A stretch of DNA of 64,000 nt, from positions 62,001 to 126,000 of the forward strand of contig NZ_FNBN01000006.1 in NCBI RefSeq assembly GCF_900102545.1. Direction: 5' to 3'. Within the stretch, counting starts at the first letter, position 1, and each line of letters starts with the position of its first letter. The stretch comes from Chitinophaga filiformis (GTDB taxonomy: Bacteria > Bacteroidota > Bacteroidia > Chitinophagales > Chitinophagaceae). This document shows positions 1 through 6,992 of the stretch, in pieces. The notes beneath the pieces are model-generated. The model ran no database searches and was not told where the DNA came from. It worked only from the letters and a program-made list of their open reading frames with translations. Made by a program: the position numbers and the translations under genes.

Positions 1-60
1 ATCCCTGAACAGGAGAGGAACATGTTCCAACAGGCGATCAATAACAGCAAAAATCAATAA
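1..60 (+). CDS. C-terminal tail of an unidentified protein (partial)
   Basis: Frame 1 is open from the first base and ends in TAA at 58-60, giving a 19-residue hydrophilic tail that ends NNSKNQ. It is too short to assign a family. The position supports a real gene: a large hairpin starts three bases after the stop, and the next gene is on the opposite strand. It could still be a chance open frame. Confidence 0.4.
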   Translation: MPEQERNMFQQAINNSKNQ

Positions 61-63
61 CAG

Positions 64-144
64 TTGCATCAAACCAGCATATGACCAGGATCTTCCTCCG
101 TTTTTAACGGAGGAAGATCCTGGTCATATGCTGGTTTGATGCAA
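64..144. repeat. Perfect 39-bp inverted repeat with 3-base loop
   Basis: Bases 64-102 and 106-144 are exact reverse complements separated only by TTT at 103-105. I paired every position and found no mismatch; the next outer pair (63/145) does not match. It lies just after the stop codon at 60. No T-run follows either arm closely, so it is not a standard intrinsic terminator, although a transcript would fold into a very stable hairpin. Confidence 0.9.
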
Positions 145-183
145 GGAATATGCAAATTATATCAACCAAAGTATAACTAAAAC

Positions 184-223
184 ACGGGAGGCTGCCTCAT
201 ATACAGATGAGACAGCCTCCCGT
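184..223 (-). terminator. Hairpin terminator of the DUF1349 gene
   Basis: The arms 184-200 and 207-223 (ACGGGAGGCTG... and its complement) pair over 17 positions with one mismatch, around a 6-base loop. On the minus strand the hairpin follows the stop of the gene ending at 245 and is trailed by a T-rich stretch. A T-run also follows on the plus strand, so it may work in both directions. Confidence 0.75.
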
Positions 224-244
224 TCAATTAGTTTTTCGTACTTA

Positions 245-853
245 CTACTCCACTGCCTTCACCTCAAAATTCTCATACGTCACATCAAAACTCTGTTTAC
301 CCGGAGCAGCTGCTACTATGCCTATTCCAGCCTTTACATTTGGCGGGAAATAAGCTAAACGCAGCATATCATATTTCACGCCATCGAAGGAATATTTTAT
401 CTCCACATAATCACCTTTCCTTAAGAGCTTCAGCCAGATGGAAGCGGGACTATCATGTCTTGGCACTACTGACCAGTCGGATACCTCACGTGTTACAACA
501 GCGCTGACATTCTGTACCCCATCTACGTATTCTATGCCCGTTTTGATCCAGTTCTTTTCATCTATACGAACCATCAATCCCGCCTGGTGGAATAGTTCTT
601 TGTAATGGCCACTGATCTTAACACTGGCCTCGAAATTACCGGTCATTTCTTTGTAGTAGAAAGGACCATTATCACGGATGAAACCATAATGTGTCACACG
701 CCAGAAATCTGTATTGGGTTCAATGGTGCAGGTCAGTTTCTTTTCATCTCCTGACCACTTTTTGGGTTCGTTGTTCCACTTCATCTGATTATTTTGAGCG
801 TATAAAAATGTTGATGACAAAACAGCACTGAGAATTAATACTAACGTTTTCAT
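245..853 (-). CDS. Secreted DUF1349 (concanavalin-like fold) protein
   Basis: This 202-residue protein has a clear signal peptide (residues 1-19, ending FLYAQ). The rest fits DUF1349, a jelly-roll/concanavalin-like family often annotated as 'regulation of enolase protein 1'. Family-typical features are a W-rich start, the AGLMVRID segment near residue 92, then KTGIEYVDG and the VKAGIGIVAAAPG strand near 173. The family is common in Bacteroidota beside carbohydrate enzymes and is thought to bind glycans, but no reaction is established. The gene stands alone: a terminator lies directly downstream and 475 bp of repeat-bearing DNA upstream. Confidence 0.85.
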   Translation of the reverse strand: MKTLVLILSAVLSSTFLYAQNNQMKWNNEPKKWSGDEKKLTCTIEPNTDFWRVTHYGFIRDNGPFYYKEMTGNFEASVKISGHYKELFHQAGLMVRIDEKNWIKTGIEYVDGVQNVSAVVTREVSDWSVVPRHDSPASIWLKLLRKGDYVEIKYSFDGVKYDMLRLAYFPPNVKAGIGIVAAAPGKQSFDVTYENFEVKAVE

Positions 854-1036
854 GAAATGTTTTATAGGTTATTTAATGACCGGGTCACGGGTTACATCAT
901 TGCAAAGTATTCAAATTTACAATAAGTACAAAGGAAGAATCAGGAGATGTATCAGAGAGACTTGGGAGATGTATCAACCTATTTGCTGTATGGTAATAAT
1001 TCAATTGGAACTCAAGAGCAGCAAGCGGTTTCTGGA

Positions 1037-1160
1037 GGAATGCCGGGCCTTCGGCTCCTTGGGCATACGATTGATAAAGCCCAATAGATATTCCCATTCC
1101 ATACGATTGCGAATGTTTAAATAGTAATTCAATAGCCCAGAGAGGCGCCGACCGGCATCC
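1037..1160. repeat. Structured dispersed repeat, copy A
   Basis: This ~124-bp element begins GGAATGCCGGGCCTTCGGCT and ends AGAGGCGCCGACCGGCATCC. Its two ends can pair (ATGCCGG with CCGGCAT, then TCGG/CTCT-type pairs). A second copy at 46731-46846 keeps both ends, the inner GCCCAAT box and the overall length. The stem bases change together: ATGTCGG pairs with CCGACAT in copy B. It could be a REP-like element or a small RNA. Confidence 0.7.
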
Positions 1161-1261
1161 TACCTGAAACCGTGCGAAACGTCAATCCTACATACGCATG
1201 AGAACGCACGACTTCCTTAAGCCGTGCGAAACGCTACCCCCAAAAACACTACTCACTCAAA

Positions 1262-1299
1262 CAAAAAAAGCTGGCAAGCCACCGAAGCAGCCTACCAGC
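1262..1299 (-). terminator. Intrinsic terminator of the DUF4846 gene
   Basis: On the minus strand GCTGG (1295-1299) pairs with CCAGC (1270-1274), with further pairing possible inside, and is followed at once by a run of seven T. It lies just after the stop of the gene ending at 1328. Confidence 0.65.
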
Positions 1300-1327
1300 A
1301 TCGCATGGTATAGGGAATCGACAATCT

Positions 1328-2167
1328 TTATCTAAACCGCATAAGCTCCTCCCACTTAAACACCCACTCAGGCGTAACCAACAGTTTACCTGCATCAGCA
1401 GTATAATACCATGGAAAAGGAAGATTACCTGGATTCTTTAATATATGAATATCCTGCGCCGGCATATAACTCTGCGCCAATAGAAATACCTTCTGCCCTG
1501 CAGCATTCACCGCCATATCAACGACGAGGACAGCATGCCCCGGAGAACCACCACGGATAAACACATCACCAGCCCGTATATCCGATGGGGTAGAGACAGT
1601 CGCAAGCTCCTTACTCAACGATAAAGTCCCCGCATAAGAAAACACCGTTTGTAAATACTGATAAAAACAATCCTTACCCTGACAAGCCCTCGCTGCCAAT
1701 TGTCGCTGCAAACGCCCTTGCTTAACCGGGAACCGGAATCCCTTCATCCAGCTACTATAATCCATCAGCGTTCCATCAGTAGCATGAAACGCTATCCGCG
1801 TATACTGCTGAGTAGTATACATATATTCTGCATATAATCTGATCACAGCATCCGCACACTGCTGCAAATCTTTCTTTCCCACAGAAACATCCAGTACAGC
1901 AAACTGCGCTGACTGATTCGGCTTTCTTTCGCCATTATACAGATATACGGTATTGCTTGTTTTTAAAGGTACTTTCCTCAGCCACGCTCCAAACGAACCT
2001 GCATCCTGCGATACCCGTTTATACCCTGCAGGCAATGGTATCTGTCCGACCGTGTCATAATGCACTGCCGGTCTCAGTTGCAGACTCCTGGCCTCAAGAT
2101 AGTGCCAGAACAGAAGGAAGGCTCCGCTAACAAACATAACCGTAGAGGCCCATGGAAAGTACTTCAA
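1328..2167 (-). CDS. DUF4846 domain protein, probably membrane-anchored
   Basis: About 270-280 residues. A single hydrophobic segment at residues 9-24 looks like a signal anchor. The body matches DUF4846: IPLPAGYKRV near residue 43, GSFGAWLRKVPLK near 57, VYLYNGERKPNQ near 74, then LDVSVGKKDLQQCADAV and RLYAEY. A late GDVFIRGGSPGHAVLVVDMA segment resembles the His-containing core of NlpC-type cysteine peptidases, but I see no assured catalytic Cys/His pair. The longest frame begins with TTG at 2167. An in-frame ATG at 2137 gives 269 residues and keeps most of the hydrophobic segment, so the start is uncertain. Function is unknown. It is a single gene with its own terminator. Confidence 0.8.
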   Translation of the reverse strand: MKYFPWASTVMFVSGAFLLFWHYLEARSLQLRPAVHYDTVGQIPLPAGYKRVSQDAGSFGAWLRKVPLKTSNTVYLYNGERKPNQSAQFAVLDVSVGKKDLQQCADAVIRLYAEYMYTTQQYTRIAFHATDGTLMDYSSWMKGFRFPVKQGRLQRQLAARACQGKDCFYQYLQTVFSYAGTLSLSKELATVSTPSDIRAGDVFIRGGSPGHAVLVVDMAVNAAGQKVFLLAQSYMPAQDIHILKNPGNLPFPWYYTADAGKLLVTPEWVFKWEELMRFR

Positions 2168-2337
2168 TTCGACAAATTTCTATAATGATGCAAGAAATAA
2201 AAAGATTCCATAAGACGGTGTTAAATTTTTATATAAATTTGTTCAGGCCACATAGAGACTCCATCTTAGTGCTGCCTTAGAAACATTGGTACCCACTACT
2301 TCCTGAGACATATAGCCACAAATCATTGAGATTTTAT

Positions 2338-2356
2338 GAATAAGACCACCTTATTC
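2338..2356. promoter_or_regulatory. Inverted repeat GAATAAG-n5-CTTATTC
   Basis: A perfect 7-bp inverted repeat with a 5-base spacer lies 61 bp upstream of the phosphoesterase start, in the gap between two divergent genes. It could be an operator or a short hairpin in the leader. No regulator is assigned. Confidence 0.35.
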
Positions 2357-2416
2357 GTACGGCTCACTACGCACTTTTCGATCGTAAACAATTAATCATT
2401 CCTAAAACCCACTCGT

Positions 2417-4465
2417 ATGTCTCTGCAGAACTTTGTACGGGTACACAATGCCCATTTATCCTTTTGGCAATCTGTTGTATCACAACGCGTACGCCAATTA
2501 TTGGAGCTGACCGGCGCTAAGGTTAGCCATAATCTACTACTCAAACATCCGGCCATCGCCGCTACCGCACAACATGTTAAACTAACGGCGAAGGGCACAC
2601 CTCCCGGTCCGGACACTTTAGACCTTACTGATCCTGATCAGCAGATGGTATATCTCTCCCATCTGGCCTACGAACAAGCACTATGCGTGGTGGAAGACGA
2701 TGCGCAAAGAGCCGGGGTGTTGGAGACGGAATACCGTAAGTATAGCGACAAGGATATCATCGGCTTCGCCTCCTGCGTTACTACTTTCGCGGAATACTAC
2801 CTGAAATACGCAGGCGTCTTCGCATACAACGACTGGAAAGAATTAGGGGAAGATATCTCTACCTACGGTGTTATCAATGAAAATGACAACGGTAACGGTT
2901 TCTCCCTTCCATCAGACGCCAGAGTAGCCATCATTGGTGACTGGGGTACCGGACTGGCAGACGCACAGGCTTTGCTGGTAGACATCATCCAAAGGCATAA
3001 CCCACATTGTATCATTCATCTTGGTGATATCTATTATTCAGGTACACCTGAAGAATGTGTCAACAACTTCTCAGCCATCATTAAAAACGCTTTTGATATC
3101 GCTGAAAAGGACCCTGTTCCTGTTTTCACCATTCCCGGCAACCATGATTATTACTCACTGGGATGGGGTTATTACAGCATGGTATATGGCCTGAACAGCG
3201 AGATCGGAACAGCTGCTTTTCAACCAGCCAGTTACTTCTGCCTGCGTACGGAAGACGGAGGATGGCAATTCCTGGGAATGGATACCGGTTACAACGATAG
3301 TAACCCTGCCGATCAGGCAGACCCGTTCTATGCCGGCCCCTGGCTGCAACCTAATGAGATAGAATGGCACCAGGACAAACTGAACAACTTTGCAGGGGCT
3401 ACTATCCTGCTTTCACACCACCAGTTGTTCTCCAGCAATTCCAAGATAAACGGAGAATTATCCGATTTCAGCGCACTGCCAGCACAGAACCCTTATCTCT
3501 ACCAGACCTTCCTGCCTTATTTTCCAAAGATAGCTGCCTGGTTATGGGGACATGAACACAACTTCGTAATGTTTGAAAATGACCTGCTGGGACTCTCCAA
3601 AGGACGGCTACTGGGTTGCAGTGCATTCGAAGAACTGACCTCTTCTGATCCTTATGCGATCAACTATCCGGAAATCAAAAATTTTATTGATCCGGAAACA
3701 GGAAATATGATAGAACTCTCCACCAACGCTGATCTGAATGGTGTGACTTACTACAATCACGCTTACGCGGTCATTGATTTCAGCGGCAGATCAAATCCTA
3801 CCGATCCGGTTACGGCTACTTATTACGAATATCCTTCCTGGGGAGATAATCCGCCGGACGATCCTGAAGCTACTCAATTGTACCAGGAGCAGTATAGCCT
3901 TCCTCCGGTATCAGAGGTACAGGTACCTTACGTTGCCAATACTTACCTCCTCTCCCAGGACGGACAGTTCATCGGGCCGGAGTATAGAGACTATCCATAT
4001 ATGAGTGATGATACACCGGTAGCACAGCAGTTCTATCCTGTGGTTGTCACATCTGGCAACTATCTGACGCATGGAGATAAGTTGCGCATACTTACTACAG
4101 ACAGCACTGTAGGCGATAAAAATCAGCTGGGCGCCTTCACCAGAAAGTCGCTGTATTATGATGATGCCAACGACAATAGAACAGCATGGTATGTGTACAA
4201 ACGGGATACTTCCAATGGACTGGATATTCATTACGGCGATGAAGTATATTTTGTCAATGCAGACTGGGACCAATGGATGCTACCTTATGACAGTGTCGGG
4301 CTCAGTGTATTGTACCTGACTACGGAGGAAAATGCTAATTATTACTGGATCATCACACTGCCACAGAACAGTGCTCTCGAAGGTATTACGGCAATACCGA
4401 AAAAGAGCCCTTATCGAAAGAAACACCTGCCGTTTACCAAGCAGGAAAAGAATGTTATTGTGTAA
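2417..4465 (+). CDS. Calcineurin-like metallophosphoesterase, purple acid phosphatase type
   Basis: A 682-residue protein carrying the five metallophosphoesterase blocks in order: GDWG with metal-binding Asp175, GDIYYSG with Asp204, GNHD with Asn242/His243, LLSHHQ with His334/His335, and GHEH with His379/His381. These residues normally hold a two-metal centre that hydrolyses phosphate esters, so activity is likely; the substrate is unknown. The core spans about residues 165-400. The N-terminal 160 residues are mostly helical and unassigned. The last ~180 residues, rich in Tyr and Asp, look like an extra beta domain. No signal peptide is visible, which argues for a cytoplasmic enzyme. The gene is alone on the plus strand and ends at a strong terminator shared with the convergent operon. 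Confidence 0.9.
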   Translation: MSLQNFVRVHNAHLSFWQSVVSQRVRQLLELTGAKVSHNLLLKHPAIAATAQHVKLTAKGTPPGPDTLDLTDPDQQMVYLSHLAYEQALCVVEDDAQRAGVLETEYRKYSDKDIIGFASCVTTFAEYYLKYAGVFAYNDWKELGEDISTYGVINENDNGNGFSLPSDARVAIIGDWGTGLADAQALLVDIIQRHNPHCIIHLGDIYYSGTPEECVNNFSAIIKNAFDIAEKDPVPVFTIPGNHDYYSLGWGYYSMVYGLNSEIGTAAFQPASYFCLRTEDGGWQFLGMDTGYNDSNPADQADPFYAGPWLQPNEIEWHQDKLNNFAGATILLSHHQLFSSNSKINGELSDFSALPAQNPYLYQTFLPYFPKIAAWLWGHEHNFVMFENDLLGLSKGRLLGCSAFEELTSSDPYAINYPEIKNFIDPETGNMIELSTNADLNGVTYYNHAYAVIDFSGRSNPTDPVTATYYEYPSWGDNPPDDPEATQLYQEQYSLPPVSEVQVPYVANTYLLSQDGQFIGPEYRDYPYMSDDTPVAQQFYPVVVTSGNYLTHGDKLRILTTDSTVGDKNQLGAFTRKSLYYDDANDNRTAWYVYKRDTSNGLDIHYGDEVYFVNADWDQWMLPYDSVGLSVLYLTTEENANYYWIITLPQNSALEGITAIPKKSPYRKKHLPFTKQEKNVIV

Positions 4466-4485
4466 AACACAAATAACGTTATAGA

Positions 4486-4529
4486 AAAGAAAAGAGACTG
4501 CCCATCAGTATGAGCAGTCTCTTTTCTTT
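4486..4529. terminator. Bidirectional intrinsic terminator
   Basis: The arms 4486-4501 and 4514-4529 are a perfect 16-bp inverted repeat (AAAGAAAAGAGACTGC and its complement) with a 12-base loop. A-rich and T-rich flanks provide a U-run in both directions. It sits between convergent genes ending at 4465 (plus) and 4543 (minus). Confidence 0.9.
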
Positions 4530-4542
4530 ATATTCTCTTTCA

Positions 4543-5196
4543 TTAATCTACCCTGTCGAGGTCTGTGATCAACAAAGGATTATTCAATCGCATCTCATTG
4601 ATCAGTTTCTCTACTTCACCTGTCTGCGGTTTTGCCAGTAAGCGCTCCACTTCTTTACTGGTCAGTCCTACCATCTGTAGAAAAGTAACTTCTCCGTGAG
4701 GCGTCTGAATAGCGCCCAGTTCAGGATCAGGAACGAATGCCAGTCCGACGATGTCAGTAGCCGTTTCCAGCCTGATAGGTCCATTGGCAGGAACAAAATG
4801 ATACGGTTCAAACCAGCGTTGACTTTGAAATACATAACGCGCCAGGTTATTCATCACCTGGATAGCCCATGTAGGATCACCGGTATCTTCAGCAAAAGGT
4901 TTGAGTCTGAAGGTAAATTCAAATCCCCATTTACTGAATTCACCACCGGCCTGTTCTTCATTATAGTACAGCTGTGACATACCATAGCTGACCATGTGCA
5001 GATGCGGGATCTGTTTTTCACTGTCGTAAATACTGGTACCGTCAATAGGGTCTTCACCTCCTATTGCAAAATGTAGGGGCGGAGCATAGTGTCTTGGCTC
5101 CTGCGTTCCATAGATGCTTTCCAGTTGTTTATCAATTGCCAGCCATCCTACTGCATCGTCTTCATTGAATAACTTTTTGTACTCTTCCTTCGTCAT
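4543..5196 (-). CDS. Suppressor-of-fused (SuFu) domain protein
   Basis: This 217-residue soluble protein fits the bacterial SuFu family. Supporting features are PPLHFAIGG near residue 40, PHLHMVSYGMSQLYY near 65-80, the FSKWGFEFTFRL block near 88-99, NLARYVFQ near 122, and LAFVPDPELGAIQTPHGEV with FLQMVGLTSKE in the last third. Bacterial SuFu proteins are often reported as immunity proteins of polymorphic toxin systems, but no toxin gene is visible here. The gene starts 14 bp after the end of lysA on the same strand, so the two are probably co-transcribed. A role tied to lysine or peptidoglycan precursors is only a guess. Confidence 0.88.
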   Translation of the reverse strand: MTKEEYKKLFNEDDAVGWLAIDKQLESIYGTQEPRHYAPPLHFAIGGEDPIDGTSIYDSEKQIPHLHMVSYGMSQLYYNEEQAGGEFSKWGFEFTFRLKPFAEDTGDPTWAIQVMNNLARYVFQSQRWFEPYHFVPANGPIRLETATDIVGLAFVPDPELGAIQTPHGEVTFLQMVGLTSKEVERLLAKPQTGEVEKLINEMRLNNPLLITDLDRVD

Positions 5197-5210
5197 AGGT
5201 TAATTAACGT

Positions 5211-6518
5211 TTACAGTTCATGTCTGATCATTGTCCTTACCAGGTCTTCCTGCTTTTCGCGTTCCCTGATAATATATACTTTGTCTTTATCAATCATGAT
5301 CTCTGCCGGCCGTACATGCAGATTATAATTGCTGGCCATCACCATACCGTAAGCACCCACTGTGAATACTGCTACATAGTCGCCCTGCCTTAAAAGTGGC
5401 AGCGGCCTTTCCTTAGCAAGATAGTCGGACGACTCACAGATAGGTCCCACCACATCATAGGTGGTCAGTCCTTCCTGCTGCACCGGGTAATTGCGGTTAG
5501 TCAATACGTGCTCCGGTTGTGGCTTTACCGGCCAGATGAAATGGAACGCATTGTACATCGCAGGACGGATCAACTCAGTCATACCGCCATCCAGTACCAC
5601 GATATTTTTATCACCTGACTGCTTTACGTACAACACCTTGCAGACCATTATCCCGGTATTTGCAGAGATGGAACGTCCTGGCTCCAGGATGATCTTAAAG
5701 CCTTCATTTTTTACGTAAGGCTCCAGCAGTTCAGTGATCGGACCGGCGAAACTCTCCCAGGAGAAATTGTCATTGTCCATATAATTCGCCGGGAACCCAC
5801 CACCTATATTCAATACATCCAGCCGGATGTTCTTACGCTTTAAATTTTCCACCAGCTCCACCATTTTGTGAATAGCGGCTACATAAAATGTGTAGGAAGA
5901 GATAGGCGAGCCGATATGCGAATGCAGGCCCCTGATCTTCACATAAGGATGATCTGCATTCTCTTCGATCAGCGTTTCCACATTGGCATAGTCAATACCG
6001 AATTTCGCGCCCTTATGACCGGTACGGGTCTTTTCATTTGTCTTCTCATCCAGGATATCCGGCAGGATACGGATCAACACATTCACCTCTCTTTTCTGTT
6101 CTCCGGCCAGCTCCTGCACTCTTGCCAGTTCCTGCTCGGATTCGATATTGATAAAACCTACCTCGCTGAGGATAGCGTCTGTGATCTCCTCATCAGACTT
6201 CCCCACGCCGGCAAACACAACCTTTGACAGATCGGCATTACTCTGTTTCACTACAAACAGCTCTCCCCCGCTCACAATGTCCATTCCGGCGCCCAGGGCT
6301 GCCAGTTCATTCAGCAGATGTACATTATTGCTCGACTTCACAGAAAAGCAGATCATAGGCTGCAGCTTCTCAAAGATGCTGTAGATCTTCTTATAATGCA
6401 GCCTTAATGTATTCGCTGAATACAGGTAAAAAGGCGTGGGAAGACCTTTGTCCGGCAAACTATTCACCGCAATATCTTCGCAATAGAGTACTCCATTCTT
6501 ATATTGAAACAGATCCAT
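5211..6518 (-). CDS. lysA: Diaminopimelate decarboxylase
   Basis: Catalyses PLP-dependent decarboxylation of meso-diaminopimelate to L-lysine, the last step of lysine synthesis. Taking the ATG at 6518 gives 435 residues, normal for LysA. An in-frame ATG at 6581 would add 21 hydrophobic residues not expected in a cytosolic enzyme, so I chose the shorter form. Fold-type III landmarks are present: Lys61 in FSVKSSNN (Schiff-base lysine), HSHIGSPI, the GGGFPAN phosphate-binding turn, EPGRSIS, and GPICESSD carrying the active-site Cys of the partner subunit. The SuFu gene follows after 14 bp. The upstream region is shared with the divergent ArsR-type regulator, so control by that protein is possible. 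Confidence 0.93.
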   Translation of the reverse strand: MDLFQYKNGVLYCEDIAVNSLPDKGLPTPFYLYSANTLRLHYKKIYSIFEKLQPMICFSVKSSNNVHLLNELAALGAGMDIVSGGELFVVKQSNADLSKVVFAGVGKSDEEITDAILSEVGFINIESEQELARVQELAGEQKREVNVLIRILPDILDEKTNEKTRTGHKGAKFGIDYANVETLIEENADHPYVKIRGLHSHIGSPISSYTFYVAAIHKMVELVENLKRKNIRLDVLNIGGGFPANYMDNDNFSWESFAGPITELLEPYVKNEGFKIILEPGRSISANTGIMVCKVLYVKQSGDKNIVVLDGGMTELIRPAMYNAFHFIWPVKPQPEHVLTNRNYPVQQEGLTTYDVVGPICESSDYLAKERPLPLLRQGDYVAVFTVGAYGMVMASNYNLHVRPAEIMIDKDKVYIIREREKQEDLVRTMIRHEL

Positions 6519-6603
6519 ATAAATTATTCTATAAAACAGAAAGATAAAAGAAATTATTGTTATGAAAACATATAAAACCATTATAAAACCCCCATGCCAT
6601 TAA

Positions 6604-6626
6604 ATCGGAGAATTCCGATACCTTTG
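6604..6626 (+). promoter_or_regulatory. Promoter box and overlapping operator of the ArsR gene
   Basis: TACCTTTG at 6619-6626 matches the Bacteroidota -7 box TAnnTTTG exactly. The inverted repeat ATCGG-n6-CCGAT (6604-6608 and 6615-6619) overlaps its upstream edge. No clear -33 TTG is present. The box ends four bases before the ATG at 6631, so the transcript would start at or next to the start codon. The inverted repeat is well placed for autorepression. Confidence 0.5.
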
Positions 6627-6630
6627 CAGT

Positions 6631-6933
6631 ATGGATCAAGTTGAAGTTTTTAAGGCCTTATCCAACAAAAAAAGGCTGGAAATCTTAGCCTGGCTGAAGG
6701 AACCGGAAAAGCATTTCCCCAAACAGGAATGCGGGGAATTTGCCAGGACAGGCGTGTGCGTGGGCCATATTCAGCAGAAATCAGGACTTACGCAATCCAC
6801 AGTATCTGAGTACCTGTCTATGCTGCAGCGGGCGAACCTACTGATAGCTACCCGTTTGGGCCAATGGACACACTACAAGAGAAACGAGGAAGCCATTAAA
6901 AAGCTGGGCCTCCACATCCAGGATGAACTGTAG
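6631..6933 (+). CDS. ArsR-family winged-helix transcriptional regulator
   Basis: A 100-residue single-domain DNA-binding protein. The start EVFKALSNKKRLEILAWL is the typical ArsR helix pair. HIQQKSGLTQSTVSEYLSML (46-65) is the recognition helix-turn-helix, and LLIATRLGQWTHYKRNEEAI forms the wing. Cys34, Cys43 and His46 fall just before the recognition helices and could sense metal or redox state, but the classic ELCVCDL motif is absent, so the ligand is unknown. It is divergent from lysA and convergent with the GH92 gene. Its promoter overlaps a palindrome, suggesting self-control. Confidence 0.88.
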   Translation: MDQVEVFKALSNKKRLEILAWLKEPEKHFPKQECGEFARTGVCVGHIQQKSGLTQSTVSEYLSMLQRANLLIATRLGQWTHYKRNEEAIKKLGLHIQDEL

Positions 6934-6948
6934 GTCTTTCCAATAAAA

Positions 6949-6980
6949 GATCAGGAATGAACGATGATCCATTCCTGATC
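6949..6980. terminator. Hairpin terminator between convergent genes
   Basis: GATCAGGAATG (6949-6959) pairs perfectly with CATTCCTGATC (6970-6980) around a 10-base loop. It lies between the ArsR gene (ends 6933) and the GH92 gene (ends 6993). Confidence 0.7.
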
Positions 6981-6992
6981 CCCCGGTAAAAA

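Larger units (their letters stand above)
854..1327. other. 474-bp gap with structured repeat A and terminator
   Basis: No convincing gene is present; short open frames here have no recognisable protein character. The stretch holds structured repeat A (1037-1160). After it comes a 12-bp direct repeat CCGTGCGAAACG at 1170-1181 and 1222-1233 with a CGCACG inverted match between the copies. The DUF4846 terminator is at 1262-1299. Confidence 0.6.

Noticed and set aside
852..1124. Plus-strand 90-codon open frame
   Set aside because: It overlaps repeat A and the promoter region of the DUF1349 gene, has no protein-like composition, and its end falls inside the repeat.
6519..6581. N-terminal extension of LysA
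   Set aside because: It would add 21 strongly hydrophobic residues to a cytosolic enzyme. The ATG at 6518 gives the normal LysA length and start.
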